NCBI GenBank assembly: GCA_001778355.1
Contig: MFGS01000016.1
Location: forward strand, 7,074 to 22,098
Direction of reading: 5' to 3'
DNA: 15,025 nucleotides
From: Candidatus Firestonebacteria bacterium RIFOXYA2_FULL_40_8
GTDB taxonomy: Bacteria > Oederibacteriota > D2-FULL-39-29
Part shown: piece by piece, positions 1-6,881 of the stretch
Position numbering within the stretch: the first letter of the stretch is position 1
Layout of the letters: each line of letters begins with the position of its first letter
Program-made: the position numbers and the translations under genes
Notes under the pieces: model-generated
What the model was told of the DNA's origin: nothing
The model's input: only the letters and a program-made list of their open reading frames with translations
The model's database searches: none

Positions 1-555
1 AAAGTTGTTAGAACTATTGTTAATAAAAACTTGAATGAGGAGCTAAAGCGCATAAAAGATACCTCAACATTTTTCAAAGAATATATAGATATAACCGGAG
101 TTAAAAAAGTATTTTATTGTACAATTGATGATAAAACATGGGACTTCATTAGAAATAAAGGATTTATTGAATATACGAAAAATACAACCATAATAGGTGA
201 TTATATATTTAAAACAGCAACTGGATATGGAGATGGACTTAATAAAGGTAAGATAGAGGAAATTGATTTAAATAATGATGGAAATTCTGAAATTGTTCTC
301 TCTGGATATTCAGGTGGAAGAGAATATTTTTATGATGCAGTTGTAATATTCGACATATTTAACGGAAGAAATTATTGTTTGGATAGAATGATCTATAGAA
401 AGAGTACCGAAACTGCGAAATACATAGTATTAAATTGGTCCAAGAGCCTTAATCTTAAAACAAACTATAAATTGAAAGTATATGCTTTTTCAAAGATAGA
501 AGAGAGTGTTCCTTCTGATAAGTCAGAAAATACTTACGAATACAGAAAGAAATAG
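1..555 (+). CDS. Unrecognised protein with Ca-binding-loop-like motif, 5' end outside window
   Basis: The reading frame is open from the first base of the window to the TAG at 553-555. The first possible start inside, a TTG at 31, has no ribosome binding site before it, so the gene most likely begins upstream. The visible part is about 184 residues. Its one clear motif is DLNNDGNSE, encoded at 265-291, which matches the D-x-N-x-D-G-x-x-E pattern of calcium-binding loops found in FG-GAP, VCBS and dockerin-type proteins. It is followed by beta-rich sequence (IVLSGYSGGREYFYDAVVIF), as in secreted or surface repeat proteins. No signal peptide can be judged because the N-terminus is missing. The gene is visibly more AT-rich than the metabolic genes that follow, which may reflect transfer or weak selection. 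I do not recognise the family. Confidence 0.6.
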   Translation, partial: KVVRTIVNKNLNEELKRIKDTSTFFKEYIDITGVKKVFYCTIDDKTWDFIRNKGFIEYTKNTTIIGDYIFKTATGYGDGLNKGKIEEIDLNNDGNSEIVLSGYSGGREYFYDAVVIFDIFNGRNYCLDRMIYRKSTETAKYIVLNWSKSLNLKTNYKLKVYAFSKIEESVPSDKSENTYEYRKK

Positions 556-585
556 TGTTGTTAAATTATATTTTCAAAGATTTTA

Positions 586-698
586 GACTTTTACGGACCT
601 TTATGGACTGTTATCTCGCTCTGTCAACGATTTGTTGACAGCTAAATATATTTCCATACGAGAAAAGCTCAGCTTACAGACTTTTATAGACTTTGTTC
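586..698. repeat. GAC-phased 10-base repeats flanking a palindrome
   Basis: Three units with a 10-base period start at 586, 596 and 606 (GACTTTTACG, GACCTTTATG, GACTGTTATC). Two more in the same orientation start at 679 and 689 (GACTTTTATA, GACTTTGTTC). Between the two blocks lies the perfect inverted repeat at 621-641. A similar array with a 9-base period lies upstream of the glutamate dehydrogenase gene at 12276-12315. The 689 unit overlaps the predicted -35 element of the hps promoter. Confidence 0.55.
621..641. promoter_or_regulatory. Operator-like perfect inverted repeat upstream of hps
   Basis: CTGTCAAC (621-628) and GTTGACAG (634-641) are perfect reverse complements separated by GATTT. 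The palindrome ends about 45 bases before the predicted -35 of hps. No T-run follows, so a Rho-independent terminator for the preceding gene is unlikely. It could be a binding site for a dimeric regulator or a short RNA hairpin; the sequence does not decide which. Confidence 0.4.
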
Positions 699-715
699 TA
701 CTTCCGTGCTAAAAT
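687..715 (+). promoter_or_regulatory. Predicted sigma-70-type promoter of hps
   Basis: TAGACT (687-692) and TAAAAT (710-715) are separated by 17 bases. The -10 box is preceded by TGC, forming an extended -10. Transcription would start near 722, giving a leader of about 20 bases before the ATG at 743. The same TGN-TAAAAT arrangement occurs upstream of hdrC. Confidence 0.45.
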
Positions 716-742
716 GTCATATCTCAATAAAAAGGAACATGT

Positions 743-2035
743 ATGCAGAAGAAACCTATTCTACAAGTAGCATTAGACTTCGTCGACATGCACCGCGCTT
801 TGTTAGCAGCCACAGAAGCTGTGGCCGGCGGGGCTGACTGGCTGGAGGCGGGAACACCGCTTATTAAGGCTGAGGGGCTTAATGCTATTCGTGAGTTGAA
901 GGCAAAGTTCCCGACCAAAGTGATTGTTGCTGATATGAAAACTATGGACGCGGGACGGGCGGAAGTGGAGATAGCAGCAAAAGCCGGAGCTAAAGTCGTT
1001 GATGTACTGGGTGCGGCTGCTGATTCTACAATAGCTGAGTGCGTTGAAGCTGCGAAAAATTACGGCTGTGAAGTTGTTGTTGATATGATAGCTGTTAAAG
1101 ATGTGGTTAAGCGGGCAATTGAGGTGGAAAAACTTGGAGCTAACTATATAGCTATTCATACTTCTATTGACGATCAGATGCGCGGTAAATCGCCGTTTGA
1201 GATATTGAAACAAGTCACAGCTGCGGTAAAGATACCTGTTGCGGTAGCCGGCGGTATTAACTCCGAAAATGTGGTTGATGCGGTTAAGGCCGGTGCGAGT
1301 ATAGTTATAGTCGGCGGTTCAATTACTAAAGCAAAAGATGCAAAAAAAGCGGCTTTAGATATTAAGAAAGCAATGTCTTCGTTAAAGAAGATAGAAACAA
1401 CCCTGTTTAAAAGAGGCGGAGAAGCGGATATTTTGAAGATTTTAAAGCAGGTTTCAACTGCGAACATCTCGGATGCTCTGCACAGAACTCCTTCGCTTGC
1501 AGATATAAAACCTATTTTAAACGGACTCAAGATGGTAGGACAGGCTGTAACGGTAAGGACGTACCCCGGAGATTGGGCTAAACCTGTTGAAGCAATTGAC
1601 ATCGCAAAACCCGGTGAAGTTATAGTCGTTGATGTTGCCGGTGTAGGACCTGCTGTCTGGGGTGGACTGGCAACGACCAGCTGTGTCAGAAAGAAGATCG
1701 GAGGTGTCGTGATCAACGGCGCCGTAAGAGATACAGAAGAGATTAAAAAATTCAAATTTCCTGCATTTTCAAAACTTATTATGGCTAATGCCGGAGAACC
1801 CAAAGGTTTTGGTGAAATAAATGTACCGATATCCATCTCGGGAGTAAAAATCTTTCCCGGTGACTGGATAGTAGGCGATGATGACGGTGTAATTGTCATC
1901 CCAAAAGAAAAAGCCGTTGAATACGCCAACAGAGCTATGGATGTTCTGGAAAAAGAAAACCGTCTCACAAAAGAGATCCTTGAAGGAAGCACTCTGTCTT
2001 CCGTAATGGATTTGCTAAAGTGGGAGAAGAAATAA
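743..2035 (+). CDS. Bifunctional 3-hexulose-6-phosphate synthase / RraA-like aldolase fusion
   Basis: This 430-residue protein joins two enzyme-type domains. Residues 1 to about 212 are an orotidine-phosphate-decarboxylase-superfamily barrel of the HPS type, which condenses formaldehyde with ribulose 5-phosphate or runs in reverse to make ribulose 5-phosphate. Visible residues are D12, E35, the D64-M-K66-T-M-D69 motif and H139. Gly-Gly at 191-192 is as in HPS, where the related keto-gulonate-phosphate decarboxylase has an arginine. Residues from about 225 to 430 are RraA-like, with GAVRD near 326-330. They carry the full pattern G308-x20-R329-D330-x2-E333 of class II HMG/oxaloacetate aldolases, so a catalytic C-domain is more likely than an RNase E inhibitor. 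Such fusions are known mainly from archaea and scattered bacteria. AAGGA at 732-736 supports the ATG at 743. No phosphohexuloisomerase gene is nearby. Confidence 0.9.
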   Translation: MQKKPILQVALDFVDMHRALLAATEAVAGGADWLEAGTPLIKAEGLNAIRELKAKFPTKVIVADMKTMDAGRAEVEIAAKAGAKVVDVLGAAADSTIAECVEAAKNYGCEVVVDMIAVKDVVKRAIEVEKLGANYIAIHTSIDDQMRGKSPFEILKQVTAAVKIPVAVAGGINSENVVDAVKAGASIVIVGGSITKAKDAKKAALDIKKAMSSLKKIETTLFKRGGEADILKILKQVSTANISDALHRTPSLADIKPILNGLKMVGQAVTVRTYPGDWAKPVEAIDIAKPGEVIVVDVAGVGPAVWGGLATTSCVRKKIGGVVINGAVRDTEEIKKFKFPAFSKLIMANAGEPKGFGEINVPISISGVKIFPGDWIVGDDDGVIVIPKEKAVEYANRAMDVLEKENRLTKEILEGSTLSSVMDLLKWEKK

Positions 2036-2043
2036 AATAAAGA

Positions 2044-2101
2044 ATTTACGATTGACGAATGACAATTGACGATTTAATGTAAGCGGGATAAAACGTCCCG
2101 C
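2044..2101. repeat. Heptad array followed by GC-rich hairpin
   Basis: Starting 8 bases after the hps stop, 7-base units run without a break: ATTTACG (2044), ATTGACG (2051), AATGACA (2058), ATTGACG (2065), then ATTTAAT. A hairpin follows, with perfect arms GCGGGA (2083-2088) and TCCCGC (2096-2101) around a 7-base loop. No T-tract follows, so it is not a canonical terminator. It might still stabilise or end the hps mRNA. The element at 12189-12247 is a clear relative. Confidence 0.7.
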
Positions 2102-2172
2102 ATGATAATATGAATAACCAAATTTCAATTGAAGCCTTATTATTTTAGAACTTTTCTGTTACTGGAGCAAAA

Positions 2173-2631
2173 ATGAAAAGAGTATACTTTTTTACTGTCT
2201 TTTTGCTTTCGATTATTTTGTTTGTTTCCTCCTGTAGAACAGTTCAAGTTAAAGAAAATACTCCGGTGTCAGATAATCCACAAAATACTGATATTGCTAA
2301 AGTAACGGATGTCACACCGGAAAATATTATTATAACCCCTGAAGTTGTTCCGGAAAAACCTAAAGTTTCTGAAACTCCTAGACAAATAAAATCAATATCT
2401 AAAACAGCTATGGAAACGTTCAAAGCTGCGCCTGCTAAGGTTTTAGAGGTTTCCAATAAAATTGCGGACAGGGTTAAGGTTGAGACTAAAAACTCACTTG
2501 AATATTGGCCCTTACTTCTAATGCTTTTTGTCGTAATTATAGTCGGTTATTTCATGTATGACAGCAACGTTCAAAAACCGGTCAAACGCAGAAAAAAGAA
2601 AGCAAAAACCCCTGGAAAGTCCAAGAAATAG
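2173..2631 (+). CDS. Small lipoprotein-like protein with C-terminal transmembrane helix
   Basis: This 152-residue protein is not recognised as a known family. Residues 1-20 form a signal sequence with a basic start (MKR) and a hydrophobic core, ending in the lipobox V18-S-S-C21, so lipid modification at Cys21 is expected. Residues 22-70 are rich in Pro, Thr, Glu and Val, typical of an extended linker. Residues 71-105 are Lys- and Ala-rich and may be helical. Residues 112-128 (PLLLMLFVVIIVGYFMY region) form a second hydrophobic segment. A strongly basic tail (KRRKKKAKTPGKSKK) follows. The two-ended anchoring would make a tether-like protein with the basic tail in the cytoplasm. GGAG at 2164-2167 precedes the ATG. 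It stands alone between hps and the hdr promoter, and its role is unknown. Confidence 0.65.
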   Translation: MKRVYFFTVFLLSIILFVSSCRTVQVKENTPVSDNPQNTDIAKVTDVTPENIIITPEVVPEKPKVSETPRQIKSISKTAMETFKAAPAKVLEVSNKIADRVKVETKNSLEYWPLLLMLFVVIIVGYFMYDSNVQKPVKRRKKKAKTPGKSKK

Positions 2632-2676
2632 CCTGAAGTCATGTAATCCGGTCATATTTCATTGTCTTTATTCTAA

Positions 2677-2706
2677 TTGACTTTTCTTAAATATCTATGA
2701 TAAAAT
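2677..2706 (+). promoter_or_regulatory. Predicted sigma-70-type promoter of the hdr-flx operon
   Basis: TTGACT (2677-2682) and TAAAAT (2701-2706) are separated by 18 bases. TGA directly before the -10 box makes an extended -10, as in the hps promoter. The leader to the GTG start at 2756 would be about 43 bases. Confidence 0.5.
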
Positions 2707-2755
2707 ACTCAAGATTTCTTTGTATTTACTTACTCTTTATTGAAATGGGGTATTT

Positions 2756-3352
2756 GTGAAATACGAGCTCCAGTTAAAGAACATAAAAGAAGGTTTCAGG
2801 AAGGATGTCGAAAGGCTTAGCCAGCAAAAGATATCCAACTGTTATCAATGCGGTAAGTGTTCCGCAGGTTGTCCTGTGGCCTACGCAATGGAATATCCTC
2901 CTACAATGGCTATGCGCATGATACAGCTTGGTATGCATGACCGTTTAATGTCCGCAAATACGTCATGGTTTTGTGTATCCTGTGAAACCTGTACTACACG
3001 CTGCCCTAGAGAAATTGACATAGCAAAAGTTATGGATACCTTGAAGATAATGGCTCAAGCGGGTAAATATAAACTCTCCGATAATGAAATTCCTATTTTT
3101 GACTGGATATTTCTTAAATCTATTGAGTTAACCGGAAAAATATACGAAATAGGGATGATTGGGGCGTATAATATGCTCTCCTTAAATCCTTTTAAAGATG
3201 TATTCCCTATGGGAGTTAAGATGATTCTGAAGGGTAAAATAAGTTTTATACCTCACCTGATATATAATCCCATTGAGATGATAAAAAATATCAGGATGTT
3301 TAAAAGAATAAAGAAAAAAGACAGGGAAAGGATTTACGAAAAGAATGCTTAA
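2756..3352 (+). CDS. hdrC: Heterodisulfide reductase subunit C, HdrC
   Basis: This 198-residue cytoplasmic protein carries two [4Fe-4S] motifs: C29-x2-C32-x2-C35-x3-C39-P and C73-x2-C76-x2-C79-x3-C83-P. Spacing, length and order are those of HdrC, which passes electrons from HdrA to the disulfide-reducing subunit HdrB. The C-terminal half (about 110-198) has no cysteine, is partly hydrophobic and ends in a Lys/Arg-rich helix. It has no clear membrane helix set of the HdrE or DsrM type. The start is GTG at 2756, with GGGG at 2747-2750 as the binding site. Its last 8 bases overlap hdrB, which points to translational coupling. It is the first gene of the hdrCBA-flxDCBA cluster. A glycolate-oxidase iron-sulfur subunit is excluded by the neighbouring HdrB and HdrA. 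Confidence 0.92.
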   Translation: MKYELQLKNIKEGFRKDVERLSQQKISNCYQCGKCSAGCPVAYAMEYPPTMAMRMIQLGMHDRLMSANTSWFCVSCETCTTRCPREIDIAKVMDTLKIMAQAGKYKLSDNEIPIFDWIFLKSIELTGKIYEIGMIGAYNMLSLNPFKDVFPMGVKMILKGKISFIPHLIYNPIEMIKNIRMFKRIKKKDRERIYEKNA

Positions 3353-4217
3353 AGTTGCGTACTTCCCGGGTTGTTCATTATCGTCTACCGCAAAAGAATA
3401 TGATGTTGCTACGCGGTTGGTCTGTGAAGATCTGGAAATAGATTTAGTTGAGATTCCCGAGTGGACCTGCTGCGGTGCCACGACTGCTCATATAACTTCC
3501 GAGCTTACGGCCGCAGCTTTACCCGCGAAGTCGCTTATCTGGGCTGAAAAACACAATATGCCCATTACTTCTCCCTGTTCTGCGTGTTTCTCCCGTTTGA
3601 AAATGGCTCATCTTAATATGGAAAAAGACCCTAACCTGAAAAAAGAAGTGGAAGAAGTGACAGGTGAAACCTATAACGGTAAAGCAGAAGTATTGCATCT
3701 TACCCGCGTAATGCTTGAAAAATACGGACTGGAAAATATAAAAGCAAAAATTAAAAAACAGCTAAAAGGTTTAAAGATTGCCTGCTATTACGGTTGTTTA
3801 ATGACCAGGCCGGCTGAAGTTTGCGAAAACGACAGAGTAGAAAACCCGATGATCATGGATAACCTGGTATCAGCTCTCGGGGCAGAACCAATAAAATGGT
3901 ATTACAAGACCGAGTGCTGCGGCGCGGCATTTTCTCTTACGAAAACTGAGATTGTCCGTAAACTTTCCGGAGACATATTGAAAGAAGCAAAAACTTGCGG
4001 GGCGGACCTTGTAATGGTTGCCTGCCCTCTCTGCCACAGTAATCTTGACGCAAGACAGCCGGAAATTTCTAAATTATTAAAGACCGATTTAAATATGCCG
4101 ATTCTTTATTTTACCCAGGTTATGGGACTTGCCTTAGGTTATGACTATATGGATTTAATGATGAATAAGCATTTTATTGACCCGAAACCTTTACTTAAAT
4201 CAAAAGGAATATTATAA
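3345..4217 (+). CDS. hdrB: Heterodisulfide reductase subunit B, HdrB
   Basis: This 290-residue protein has two complete CCG domains. The first uses C10, C42-C43 (in CCGA), C78 and C81. The second uses C151, C191-C192 (CCGAAF), C227 and C230. In HdrB of the methanogen complex these motifs hold two non-cubane [4Fe-4S] clusters that cleave the CoM-S-S-CoB disulfide. Bacterial homologues reduce other acceptors; in sulfate reducers DsrC has been proposed. Because both sets are complete, a working disulfide-type catalytic site is expected, although the acceptor is not encoded in this window. The ATG lies inside the end of hdrC, 8 bases before its stop finishes. The gene ends in TAATG, sharing one base with the hdrA start. 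Confidence 0.93.
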   Translation: MLKVAYFPGCSLSSTAKEYDVATRLVCEDLEIDLVEIPEWTCCGATTAHITSELTAAALPAKSLIWAEKHNMPITSPCSACFSRLKMAHLNMEKDPNLKKEVEEVTGETYNGKAEVLHLTRVMLEKYGLENIKAKIKKQLKGLKIACYYGCLMTRPAEVCENDRVENPMIMDNLVSALGAEPIKWYYKTECCGAAFSLTKTEIVRKLSGDILKEAKTCGADLVMVACPLCHSNLDARQPEISKLLKTDLNMPILYFTQVMGLALGYDYMDLMMNKHFIDPKPLLKSKGIL

Positions 4218-6208
4218 TGGCCAGAATCGGCGTTTTCGTCTGCCATTGCGGCACAAATATCGCGGGTGTTGTGGATGTTACCCGTGTTGCGAAGTATGCC
4301 GAAACCCTTCCGGGCGTACGTATTTCCGTTGATTATAAATATATGTGTTCTGATCCGGGTCAAAACACTATCATAGACGCTGTTAAGAAATATAATCTTG
4401 ACCGTATTGTTGTTGCCGCCTGTTCTCCGAGAATGCATGAAGGTACTTTTAGAAAGACCATAGAAAGAGCGGGGCTGAATCCATACTTGATGGAGATGGC
4501 AAATATCCGCGAGCACGTTTCCTGGGTTCACAGTGATGACAAAGAATTAGCCACACAGAAAGCAATGAAAGTCATGGAAATGGCGGTAGCAAAAGTCAGG
4601 CGCAGTGAAGCTCTCTCAAAAATGTTTGCTTCCATAGAAAAAAGAGCTTTGGTTATCGGCGGCGGTATCGCAGGCATTCAAGCCGCGTTAGATATAGCCG
4701 GGGCCGGTTACAAAGTAGTTCTTGTAGAAAAAGAACCTTCCATTGGCGGGCGTATGGCTCAGCTGGATAAAACATTCCCGACACTTGACTGTTCGGCTTG
4801 TATTTTAACTCCTAAGATGGTGGCGGTATCGCAAGATCCTAATATCACTCTTATGACTTACGCTGAAGTGGTGGAAGTATGCGGGTATGTCGGTCAGTTC
4901 GATGTAAAGATAAAACAAAAAGCAAAATCTGTTAATTCAAAATGTATCGGCTGCGGAGTCTGTGTAACTAAATGTCCTAACAGGAAATCCCTCTCCGAAT
5001 TCAACGAAAAACTTGCGCCTCGAAAGGCAATTTATACTCCTTTTCCGCAGGCTGTTCCTAACGTACCTGTTATAGACAGGGAAACCTGTACTTTCTTTAA
5101 GACAGGAAAATGTAAGATTTGCGAAAAAGTCTGTCCTACCGGCGCAATTGAATATACGCAGCAGGATGAAATAATAAAAGAAAAATTTGGAGCTGTAGTA
5201 GTGGCGACCGGGTTTAACATTTACGATCACTCTAACTACGGCGAATATGGGTACGGCGAGATAAAAGATGTGATTTCCAGCTTGCAGTTTGAAAGGTTAA
5301 TCAACTCTTCGGGCCCGACCGATGGTCACGTCGTTAGACCTTCAGATCATAAAGAAGTAAAAAATGTTGTATTTATTCAATGCGTGGGTTCAAGAGATGA
5401 ATCAAAACACCGTCCTTATTGTTCCAGAGTTTGCTGTATGTATACCGCAAAACAAGCGATGCTCCTTAAGGATCATTATCCCGAGACCCAGTCTTATGTG
5501 TTTTATATAGATATCAGGTCTGCCGGAAAGAATTACGAAGAGTTTGTTCAGAAAGCGCAGAATGATTACGGCGTTGTTTATTTAAGAGGCCGGGTTTCAA
5601 AGATATATGAACGGGGCGACAAATTAATCGTGAAAGGCGCGGATACTTTATCAGGCGCGCAGGTGGAAGTGGAAGCGGATATGGTAGTACTTGCAAACGG
5701 ACTTGAACCTAAAGCCAACGCGAAAGAACTTGCACAGCTTTTCCATATGTCTTACGATCAGTACGGTTTTTATAACGAGCTTCATCCAAAACTTGCTCCG
5801 GTGGAAACAGCTATTTCCGGAGTTTTTGTAGCCGGCTGTTGTATTTCACCTAAAGACATTCCTGATACGGTTGCGCAAGCCTCCGCTACAGCGGCTAAAG
5901 TTTGCGCTCTTTTCTCCAAAGAAAAGCTTGAAGTAGAGCCGTTGATTGCCAATGTAAATCAGCTAACCTGCTCGGGCTGTGAGACTTGCTACAATGTTTG
6001 TCCGTACAGCGCAATTGAAATGGAAGATAAAGAAGTAAGGCGCGGAGATATGCGGCACGTAGCCAAAGTACTCGAAAGTGTCTGCAAAGGCTGCGGTGCC
6101 TGTGTCGGATCATGTTATTGTAAAGCCGTAGACCTGAAAGGCTTCAGCGACAGGCAGGTTATGAACCAGATAGAAACAGCTACAACTGAATTAAGTACTA
6201 ATGACTAG
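4217..6208 (+). CDS. hdrA: Heterodisulfide reductase subunit A, HdrA (FAD, four Fe-S motifs)
   Basis: This 663-residue protein is the flavin subunit where electron bifurcation occurs in Hdr complexes. In order: an N-terminal HdrA domain (RIGVFVCHCG at 3-12, ACSPRMHEGTF at 68-78); a Rossmann FAD site VIGGGIAG (146-153); a thioredoxin-reductase-like fold interrupted by two Fe-S motifs, C243/C246/C249/C253 and C291/C299/C302/C306; then a C-terminal ferredoxin pair, C585/C588/C591/C595 and C623/C626/C629/C633. Length and cluster number match standard bacterial and methanogen HdrA, and I see no fused MvhD. No in-frame TGA suggests selenocysteine. AAAAGGA at 4202-4208 precedes the ATG. The last codons, giving STND and the TAG stop, lie inside a 7-base repeat array, so this C-terminus is probably repeat-derived. 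Confidence 0.95.
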   Translation: MARIGVFVCHCGTNIAGVVDVTRVAKYAETLPGVRISVDYKYMCSDPGQNTIIDAVKKYNLDRIVVAACSPRMHEGTFRKTIERAGLNPYLMEMANIREHVSWVHSDDKELATQKAMKVMEMAVAKVRRSEALSKMFASIEKRALVIGGGIAGIQAALDIAGAGYKVVLVEKEPSIGGRMAQLDKTFPTLDCSACILTPKMVAVSQDPNITLMTYAEVVEVCGYVGQFDVKIKQKAKSVNSKCIGCGVCVTKCPNRKSLSEFNEKLAPRKAIYTPFPQAVPNVPVIDRETCTFFKTGKCKICEKVCPTGAIEYTQQDEIIKEKFGAVVVATGFNIYDHSNYGEYGYGEIKDVISSLQFERLINSSGPTDGHVVRPSDHKEVKNVVFIQCVGSRDESKHRPYCSRVCCMYTAKQAMLLKDHYPETQSYVFYIDIRSAGKNYEEFVQKAQNDYGVVYLRGRVSKIYERGDKLIVKGADTLSGAQVEVEADMVVLANGLEPKANAKELAQLFHMSYDQYGFYNELHPKLAPVETAISGVFVAGCCISPKDIPDTVAQASATAAKVCALFSKEKLEVEPLIANVNQLTCSGCETCYNVCPYSAIEMEDKEVRRGDMRHVAKVLESVCKGCGACVGSCYCKAVDLKGFSDRQVMNQIETATTELSTND

Positions 6209-6329
6209 TGACTAATGACTATTTTAGGAGTTATGATCTTATAAATATGGCGGGAGCTTTTACCCGGTACAATAAATAAGCATAGCTTGTTTTGATCTTG
6301 AATACTTGAGCAAAATAGTCAATAGTCAT
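6194..6329. repeat. Palindromic heptad element, copy 1 (hdrA-flxD gap)
   Basis: The left array has a strict 7-base period: AGTACTA (6194), ATGACTA (6201), GTGACTA (6208), ATGACTA (6215). The inverted right array is TAGTCAA (6316) and TAGTCAT (6323). Between them lies a degenerate hairpin CGGG (6251-6254) / CCCG (6263-6266) followed by TACAATAAAT. Bases 6194-6277 align with 6339-6423 in copy 2, 145 bases on, with few differences and one single-base gap. The hdrA stop codon (6206-6208) lies in the left array. Confidence 0.75.
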
Positions 6330-6338
6330 TAAACAGTA

Positions 6339-6450
6339 AGTACTAATGACAAATGACTAATGACTATTTAATGAGTTATGATTTATTAAATAATGCGGGG
6401 GTTATTTCCCGCTTACAATAAATTGTCAATAGTCATTAGTACTTAGTCAA
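6339..6450. repeat. Palindromic heptad element, copy 2 (hdrA-flxD gap)
   Basis: The left array is AGTACTA (6339), ATGACAA (6346), ATGACTA (6353), ATGACTA (6360). The right array is TTGTCAA (6423), TAGTCAT (6430), TAGTACT (6437), TAGTCAA (6444), so the ends form an inverted repeat built on AGTACTA plus ATGACTA. The inner hairpin is intact: GCGGG (6395-6399) and CCCGC (6408-6412). At about 110 bases with inverted ends it has the shape of a MITE or REP-like unit. It ends about 20 bases before the flxD start. Confidence 0.78.
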
Positions 6451-6470
6451 TAAAGGTGATAAAGGTAAAT

Positions 6471-6881
6471 ATGTCAAACGAGAAGAAGAAAGACATAAAC
6501 GTTGTCGGTTTTCTCTGCAACTGGTGTTCATATGCGGGTGCGGATATGACCGGACTGGGAAGGAACATATATCCTTCTAATATTAAAATTATCAGGATCC
6601 CCTGCACGGGAAGAATGGATCCTATGATGATCATTGAAGCGTTTCATAATGGGGCGGACGGAGTATTGGTTTCCGGCTGTCATCCGGGTGACTGCCATTA
6701 CAGTGAAGGTAATTTTTACTGGAGACGGCGTTATCCTCATTTAAAAAGTCTGATGGAACATTTCGGTATTGATAAAAGAAGATTCCATGCAAGCTGGGTT
6801 TCAGCTTCTGAAGGTAAAAAGTTCGCTGAAGTAGTAAAAAAAGTCGTTGCGGATGTAAAGGACTGGCAGGAAAATGGATAA
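6471..6881 (+). CDS. flxD: MvhD/FlxD-type [2Fe-2S] protein
   Basis: This small protein of 136 residues belongs to the MvhD family (hydrogenase iron-sulfur subunit). These carry one [2Fe-2S] cluster and pass electrons from the donor module to HdrA. Family features visible are FLCNWC (C16, C19), RIPCTGRMDP (C45) and SGCHPGDCHY (C70, C75), followed by the usual YWRRRY and the helical C-terminus. I choose the ATG at 6471 because AAAGG at 6461-6465 is correctly spaced. A GTG at 6456 would add five residues but has a poorer site. The stop overlaps the flxC start by 8 bases. It is separated from hdrA by two repeat elements, although the two proteins must contact each other. No NiFe hydrogenase gene is present, so the FlxD role is more likely than an MvhD role. 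Confidence 0.9.
   Translation: MSNEKKKDINVVGFLCNWCSYAGADMTGLGRNIYPSNIKIIRIPCTGRMDPMMIIEAFHNGADGVLVSGCHPGDCHYSEGNFYWRRRYPHLKSLMEHFGIDKRRFHASWVSASEGKKFAEVVKKVVADVKDWQENG

Noticed and set aside
1174..1992. Long open frame on the minus strand (272 codons) within hps
   Set aside because: It lies opposite the RraA half of a clearly conserved gene, has low-complexity composition with no recognisable motif, and is best explained as a shadow of codon use.
2083..2101. Rho-independent terminator after hps (and likewise at 6395-6412 and 12227-12247)
   Set aside because: The stems are good but no T-tract follows any of them; ACAATA- or ATAATA-like sequence does. I list them as hairpins within repeat elements instead.
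4217..6208. Selenocysteine-containing HdrA or an HdrA-MvhD fusion
   Set aside because: The frame has no internal TGA and ends cleanly. MvhD/FlxD is a separate gene at 6471.
2756..6208. Sulfur-oxidation sHdr system
   Set aside because: sHdr clusters carry hdrC1B1A with hdrB2C2 and lipoate-binding genes, none of which are present. The flxDCBA genes point to the NADH-linked complex.
6194..6450. Insertion sequence remnant with transposase
   Set aside because: No coding sequence exists between the inverted ends. At about 110-136 bases the units can only be non-autonomous, and no target-site duplication is clear.
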